DNA of 64,000 nucleotides from Limnohabitans sp. 63ED37-2 (GTDB lineage Bacteria > Pseudomonadota > Gammaproteobacteria > Burkholderiales > Burkholderiaceae_C): contig NZ_CP011774.1 in assembly GCF_001412535.1 (NCBI RefSeq), forward strand, positions 2,785,501 through 2,849,500, read 5' to 3'. The notes under the pieces are model-generated. The model saw nothing but the letters and a program-made list of their open reading frames with translations. It was not told where the DNA came from and made no database searches. This document shows, piece after piece, positions 59,921 to 64,000 of this stretch (the first letter of the stretch is position 1; each line of letters begins with the position of its first letter). The position numbers and the translations under genes were made by a program.

Positions 59921-60787
59921 TTAGGCTTGTGCGGCGATGGGGTTGACCAAAGTGCCAATGCCTTCGATCTCCACCTCGCACACATCGCCGGGCTTCATGA
60001 ACCATTGCGGCTTGCGGCTCCAGCCCACACCAGCGGGTGTGCCGGTGGCGATCACGTCGCCGGGCACCAAGGTGAAAATGGTGGAGGCGTAGCTGATCAG
60101 CTTGGCGATCGGGAAGATCATGTGCCCGGTGTGGCTGGACTGCACCACTTCGCCATTCAAGCGTGTGATCAGCTTCAGCTCTTGGTTGGGTGTGATTTCG
60201 TCAGCGGTGACCATCCAGGGGCCAAAGCCGCCGGTGGACTCGAAGTTTTTGCCCGATGCGATTTGCTTGGCGTGGAATTGCCATTCGCGGATGCTGCCAT
60301 CGTTATAGCAAGAGTAGCCCGCCACATGGTCAAACGCATCGGCTTCAGAGATGTTGCGGCCTTCTTTGCCGATGATCACGGCCAATTCGCCTTCCCAGTC
60401 GAGCGAACCCGAGACCTTGGGGCAAATGATGGGTTGGCCATGCGCGACCTGTGAGCGCCAAACGCGAAGAAAAATCGGCGGCTCTTCGGACAGTTCGCGG
60501 TGCATGCCCGCAGCCAAAACCTCTTGGTGGTGGTCCATGTAGTTGCGCACGGCACACACGATCTTTTCTGGTTTGGGGATGACCGGCAAGAAGGTGATGT
60601 CGCCCATGGCAATGGACGTCTTTTGTTGGGCCGCATCGTGCTTCGCTTGGAGGTAAGCACCGGAGGCGATGTAGTCGGTGAGCGTGGCAAATTGCGGCAT
60701 CGCTTGACCCAGATCCACCACGGTGTCGGGGCCCGTCACGGCGCCCCAGGTTTCGCGGCCTTGGTGTACAAAGGAGAGTAGTTTCAT
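59921..60787 (-). CDS. Fumarylacetoacetate hydrolase-family protein
   Basis: A 288-residue FAH-family hydrolase or decarboxylase. Metal ligands are in DWEGELAVIIG (E132, E134), and FDHVAGYSCYNDGSIREWQ and GDVIATGTPAGVGW are conserved family blocks. It probably cleaves a C-C bond of an acylpyruvate-type ring-cleavage product. It follows the VOC gene by 24 bases in the operon. Confidence 0.88.
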   Translation of the reverse strand: MKLLSFVHQGRETWGAVTGPDTVVDLGQAMPQFATLTDYIASGAYLQAKHDAAQQKTSIAMGDITFLPVIPKPEKIVCAVRNYMDHHQEVLAAGMHRELSEEPPIFLRVWRSQVAHGQPIICPKVSGSLDWEGELAVIIGKEGRNISEADAFDHVAGYSCYNDGSIREWQFHAKQIASGKNFESTGGFGPWMVTADEITPNQELKLITRLNGEVVQSSHTGHMIFPIAKLISYASTIFTLVPGDVIATGTPAGVGWSRKPQWFMKPGDVCEVEIEGIGTLVNPIAAQA

Positions 60788-60811
60788 GAGAGTTCCTTGG
60801 GTGAAATGGGT

Positions 60812-61351
60812 TTAGATTTTTTGAAGAAATTGCGCTTGCCATTGATCAATCGGCATGAAGCTGGGGTCACTGCGGCAGATCGCTTCGGTTTCGCGCAGGA
60901 TGGTGGCATCGTCTTGGCTCAGGTCGAGCGGATCGCCGTGTGGCTGAGAGATGTAAAAAGGCATGTCGATGTAGGTCTCCACCGTGTTGCCTTCAGGATC
61001 TGCAAAGTAAACCGACAGTGCATTGCCGTGGTTCATGGGCATCACCTTGGTTGCGCCCAAGGCCATGGCTTTGTCACGTAAATCGCGCAGCGACTGGATG
61101 GACGGCACTGCAAAAGACAGTTGCATCACCGTGCTGAAGGTGGCCTCTGGTGGACGTCCACCCGCGATGACCAACTGGTGGTGTTGATCGGGTGTCGAAC
61201 TCAAAAAAACCAAGGGGGCTTTGAAGGTTTTTCCGACCCCTCGGTCATTGACCACCATGCCAAAAACCGAGGTGTAGAAGTTGACCATTTTGTCGACATC
61301 CCAAACATAGATGCCGAAATGAGAAGGGGTGGGTTTTGTGACTTGCAGCAT
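60812..61351 (-). CDS. VOC-family (extradiol dioxygenase-like) protein
   Basis: A 179-residue VOC protein with metal-site candidates in PTPSHFGIYVWDV, QLSFAVPSIQSL and GNTVETYIDMPFY. The organisation resembles small type I extradiol dioxygenases. The gene follows gntR and leads the enzyme genes of the operon, consistent with ring cleavage as an early step (inference). Confidence 0.82.
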   Translation of the reverse strand: MLQVTKPTPSHFGIYVWDVDKMVNFYTSVFGMVVNDRGVGKTFKAPLVFLSSTPDQHHQLVIAGGRPPEATFSTVMQLSFAVPSIQSLRDLRDKAMALGATKVMPMNHGNALSVYFADPEGNTVETYIDMPFYISQPHGDPLDLSQDDATILRETEAICRSDPSFMPIDQWQAQFLQKI

Positions 61352-61377
61352 GTGGTCTTTGGGTTGAAGGTTAAAAA

Positions 61378-62067
61378 TCAGTTGCGATTTTTTTGCATCA
61401 GAGCAAAAGCGGCCAATACATTCGTTTGTGTCCCCGCAATGTGTTCGCTCAGCATTTGGGCGGCGGTGGCCGCATCTCGCCGCACCACAGCCTTCATCAA
61501 GGCGCGGTGCTCAGCGTCTTTCTTTTTGAGCACCGTACGGTTGCGTGCGGCGAAATGGCGATAGCGCTCAGCCTGGTCAAACAAGCTCATGCTCCAAGCC
61601 AGTTGGCGCTCAGAGGGGCAGGCGGCAATCAGTGACATGTGAAAGTCCCGGTGGCGCTGACTCCACTCGGCATCCAACACGACGGGCCCTTGTGGCAGGC
61701 GGGACTCGATTTTTTCGAGGCGGTGAAAGCTCGCCACAATGTTGGCTTCCCAAGCGTCGTCGCCGTGTTGGATCGATTCGTGCAGCGCGGTCACGTCGAG
61801 CATCAGGCGCATTTTGGTGATGTCGGCCAGATCGTCTGGTGATATGGCAGCCACTCTGAAGCCTTTGCGCTCGTCGGCTTTGACCAAGCCCTCTTGTACC
61901 AAGCGGTTCAAGGCTTCGCGCAGAGGGCTGCTGGAAAAGCCATATTGCTGTTGCAGGGCATCCACTTTGAGTTTGCTCTCGGGCACATGGCGGCCGGACA
62001 AAACGTCCAGGCGCAAAGCCTGGAAGGCTTGCTCAGAGACGGTGGTGCTGGAAGCTATTTCTTGCAT
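61378..62067 (-). CDS. GntR-family regulator, FCD type
   Basis: A 229-residue GntR repressor. The wing-helix region has SEQAFQALRLDVLSGRHVPE, FSSSPLREALNRLVQEGLV and FRVAAISPDDLADITKMRLM; the FCD domain fills the rest. A TTGT-GC-ACAA palindrome sits 10 bases before its ATG. First gene of the GntR-VOC-FAH-MDR-Bug-AA_synth operon, so it is the probable autoregulated operon repressor. Confidence 0.9.
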   Translation of the reverse strand: MQEIASSTTVSEQAFQALRLDVLSGRHVPESKLKVDALQQQYGFSSSPLREALNRLVQEGLVKADERKGFRVAAISPDDLADITKMRLMLDVTALHESIQHGDDAWEANIVASFHRLEKIESRLPQGPVVLDAEWSQRHRDFHMSLIAACPSERQLAWSMSLFDQAERYRHFAARNRTVLKKKDAEHRALMKAVVRRDAATAAQMLSEHIAGTQTNVLAAFALMQKNRN

Positions 62068-62077
62068 GATTTTGAAA

Positions 62078-62087
62078 TTGTGCACAA
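62078..62087. promoter_or_regulatory. GntR-type operator TTGTGCACAA
   Basis: Perfect 10-bp palindrome 10 bases upstream of the gntR start, with the TTGT/ACAA halves also seen at the other gntR start (29052) in this window. Confidence 0.55.
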
Positions 62088-62208
62088 AAATAGCCGCGAA
62101 CGCACCCACGCAAACCCTAATCAAATGGGTGGCTAGGTTCAACAAGAATGCGGGAAGGGGAGATGGTTTCCAAGCGTCACAAGCCCGGGTGGCAACCACC
62201 GCTGCGGC

Positions 62209-63621
62209 TTACTTGCCGATGCAAAAGCTTGAAAAGATCACGCCCAGCAAATCGTCGGCGCTGAATTCGCCCGTGATCTCGTTGAGGGCGTTTTGGCCCA
62301 AGCGAAGTTCTTCGGCCAACAGGTCGAGGTTTTGCGCTTGCGCTGCCAAATGCGCATCGGCCACTTCCAGGTGCTCGCGCACGCGGTGCAGGGCTTGCAC
62401 ATGGCGTTCGCGGGCGATGAACAGGCCTTCGCTGGCTTGTTGCCAACCGGCTTGTTGCAGCAGTTGCTGGCGCAGGGCTTGCAGGCCTTCGCCTGTTTTG
62501 GCCGAGAGCGTCAAGCCCCGGCGTTCTTGCAAAGCATGGGCCGCATCGGCCTTGTTCCACACGTTGATCACCGCCACGCTGGTAGGCAAACGGCTTTGCA
62601 GGGCGGCGGAAATGTCGGCATCGGCCGTGTCGTAATCGGGCAAGCCCACGCGCGTGAGGTCGTGCAAAAACAGCACGGCATCGGCGTCTTCAATTTGCCC
62701 CCAAGCGCGTGCGATGCCAATTTGCTCCACCTCGTCCACGCCTTCGCCTTCGCGCAGCCCTGCGGTGTCGATCACATGCAGCGGCACGCCTTCGATCTGA
62801 ATGGTTTGCTGCACCACATCACGCGTGGTGCCGGCAATGGGCGTGACGATGGCCAGCTCGGCCCCGGCCAGTGCGTTGAGCAGCGAGCTCTTGCCCGCAT
62901 TGGGCTGGCCCGCAATCACCACCTTGATACCCTCGCGCAGCAAAGCGCCTTGCCGGGCTTTGCCCAGCACCGTCATCAAGGCCGCTTGCAAGCGCGTCAA
63001 TTGTCCTTGTGCATCGGCTTTTTGCAAAAAGTCGATCTCTTCCTCAGGGAAGTCCAGCGTGGCCTCGACCAGCATGCGCAGGTGGATCAGCGCATCGCGC
63101 AGCACTTGGATTTCTTTGGAGAAGTCACCTGCCAAAGAGCGGCTGGCGCTTCTGGCTGCGGCTTCGGTGCTGGCGTCGATCAAGTCGGCAATCGCCTCGG
63201 CCTGCGCCAAGTCGATCTTGTCGTTCAAAAAAGCGCGTTCAGAAAACTCGCCCGGTTGCGCCACGCGCAGACCCGCCAAACGGGGCTGGCCTGTGGTCGG
63301 GTCGGTTTCCGCAGCTGCTTGCAGGCAACGCGCCACCAGCAGCTGCAAAACCACCGTGCCACCGTGGGCCTGCAGTTCCAGCACATCTTCGCCCGTGAAC
63401 GAATGCGGCGCCACAAAGTGCAAAGCCAAACCGTGGTCGATGGGGCTGCCATCGGCATCTGCAAAAGGCAGGTAAGTGGCCTCTCGAGGTTTGAGTGGTC
63501 GCCCGCACAGCGCCAGAATCAGCGACGACAGTTGTCGGCCCGACACCCGCACGATGCCCACCGCGCCACGACCGGGGGCGGTGGCGATGGCAACAATGGG
63601 TTCTTGGTGTCTGGCGAGCAT
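62209..63621 (-). CDS. mnmE: tRNA uridine-5-carboxymethylaminomethyl GTPase MnmE
   Basis: A 470-residue tRNA-modification GTPase acting with MnmG at U34. The N-terminal folate-binding domain starts PIVAIATAPGRGAVGIVRVS. The inserted G domain has GQPNAGKSSLLNAL, TTRDV, DTAG and NKAD. The conserved C-terminal FCIGK ends the protein. It follows yidC on the same strand, the usual proteobacterial order; a terminator separates them. Confidence 0.96.
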   Translation of the reverse strand: MLARHQEPIVAIATAPGRGAVGIVRVSGRQLSSLILALCGRPLKPREATYLPFADADGSPIDHGLALHFVAPHSFTGEDVLELQAHGGTVVLQLLVARCLQAAAETDPTTGQPRLAGLRVAQPGEFSERAFLNDKIDLAQAEAIADLIDASTEAAARSASRSLAGDFSKEIQVLRDALIHLRMLVEATLDFPEEEIDFLQKADAQGQLTRLQAALMTVLGKARQGALLREGIKVVIAGQPNAGKSSLLNALAGAELAIVTPIAGTTRDVVQQTIQIEGVPLHVIDTAGLREGEGVDEVEQIGIARAWGQIEDADAVLFLHDLTRVGLPDYDTADADISAALQSRLPTSVAVINVWNKADAAHALQERRGLTLSAKTGEGLQALRQQLLQQAGWQQASEGLFIARERHVQALHRVREHLEVADAHLAAQAQNLDLLAEELRLGQNALNEITGEFSADDLLGVIFSSFCIGK

Positions 63622-63644
63622 GAGGGTGTCAGGAGAGGTGAAGC

Positions 63645-63674
63645 AAAAAAAGGCCGCTTGCGCGGCCCTTTTTT
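63645..63674. terminator. Bidirectional-looking terminator between yidC and mnmE
   Basis: GGCCGC-ttgc-GCGGCC with A-run and T-run flanks (AAAAAAA before, CTTTTTT after on plus). On the minus strand it ends yidC transcripts 5 bases after the stop codon. Confidence 0.85.
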
Positions 63675-63678
63675 GGGA

Positions 63679-64000
63679 TTACTTGAACTTGGGCAAATTG
63701 AACTGCGGCGGTACGCCCATGCGGGTGTTGATCACCCACTGCTGCGCAATCGACAAGATGTTGTTGGTGATCCAGTACAAGACCAAACCAGCCGGGAAGA
63801 AGAAGAACATGACCGAGAAGATCAGCGGCATGAACCACATCAGCTTGGCTTGCATCGGGTCCGGCGGTGCGGGGTTGAGCGCCGTTTGCAACAAGGTGGT
63901 CAAGGTCATGACCAAGGGTAAGATGTAATAAGGGTCGGGTGCAGACAGATCCTGAATCCAGAGAACCCAAGGCGCATTGCGCATCTCAACGCTGGACAAC
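63679..64000 (-). CDS. yidC: Membrane protein insertase YidC, C-terminal part only
   Basis: The last 106 residues of YidC; the gene continues past the right edge. Visible are the final helices: LSAPDPYYILPLVMTLTTLL, the loop with PDPMQAKLMWFMPLIFSVMF, and FPAGLVLYWITNNILSIAQQ. YidC inserts and folds inner-membrane proteins. Its position before mnmE suggests rnpA-rpmH and the replication origin lie just beyond the window. Confidence 0.95.
   Translation of the reverse strand, partial: LSSVEMRNAPWVLWIQDLSAPDPYYILPLVMTLTTLLQTALNPAPPDPMQAKLMWFMPLIFSVMFFFFPAGLVLYWITNNILSIAQQWVINTRMGVPPQFNLPKFK

Noticed and set aside
1..64000. tRNA, rRNA, CRISPR array, prophage or insertion sequence
   Set aside because: None was seen on reading both strands by eye. 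A tRNA or CRISPR search program could still find a cryptic element.

Overview
The window looks like a piece of the main chromosome of a GC-rich betaproteobacterium, most likely a Comamonadaceae member of the Limnohabitans/Rhodoferax/Polaromonas type. The reasons are the dense packing with many ATGA overlaps, five orphan Bug (TctC-type) solute receptors, a metX-metW pair behind a SAM-II-type riboswitch, an SHP/DHC cytochrome cluster, and core genes (kdsD-kdsC-lptC, yidC-mnmE) of betaproteobacterial character. No rRNA, tRNA, CRISPR, phage or complete insertion sequence was seen. The right edge runs into yidC, which in most proteobacteria lies beside rnpA-rpmH and the replication origin.

Layout. 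1-4405 (minus): a threonate/erythronate catabolic operon (Bug receptor, ltnD, otnK, otnC, otnI; otnI is cut by the window edge). 4591-9420 (plus): a lipoprotein-like methyltransferase, a self-sufficient BhbA/NpRdhA-type reductive dehalogenase fused to an NAD(P)H reductase, and an SDR. 9454-12161: NIPSNAP protein, argE, a second Bug receptor. 12252-18498: a haem/redox block with cytochrome b, diheme cytochrome c (DHC) and SHP on one strand, PepSY protein, response regulator and histidine kinase divergent from them, then cytochrome b561 with two YceI proteins. 18521-24815: LigB-type dioxygenase divergent from a LysR regulator, succinate-semialdehyde dehydrogenase, pyroglutamyl peptidase, a c-type cytochrome, an MpaB-like oxygenase and a PH-domain protein. 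24819-31772: lipocalin, an SDR lacking YxxxK, an isocitrate-lyase-family enzyme with a Bug receptor, a GntR regulator, and a flavin monooxygenase/DUF2783/VOC operon.

32390-37258: a MarR regulator divergent from a translationally coupled Bug-CaiB-CitE-SGNH operon. 37342-43301: MFS exporter, metW, metX with riboswitch and attenuator, a GDT1/TMEM165 Mn exporter, an ammonium channel with a sigma-54-like promoter, and a glycine-rich RRM protein. 43489-48939: lptC-kdsC-kdsD, divergent from a CPA2 antiporter, then apt and a cupin dioxygenase. 49017-57134 (minus): a branched-chain amino acid type ABC transporter (livG-F-K-H-M) preceded by a desaturase/SDR/acyl-CoA ligase group. 57289-62067 (minus): a GntR-led operon (VOC, FAH-family hydrolase, quinone-reductase-like MDR, Bug, AA_synth protein). 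62209-64000: mnmE and the 3' end of yidC.

Functionally the window alternates small catabolic modules for organic acids and aromatic compounds, four of the five Bug receptors sitting beside enzymes of such a module, with housekeeping loci. Regulators that stand next to their modules have short palindromes at their own starts (LysR, MarR, two GntR). The items I judge most worth follow-up are the reductive dehalogenase, the two uncharacterised Bug-containing catabolic operons (32954-37258 and 57289-62067), the inverted repeat in front of the desaturase, and the structured intergenic region upstream of the ammonium channel.
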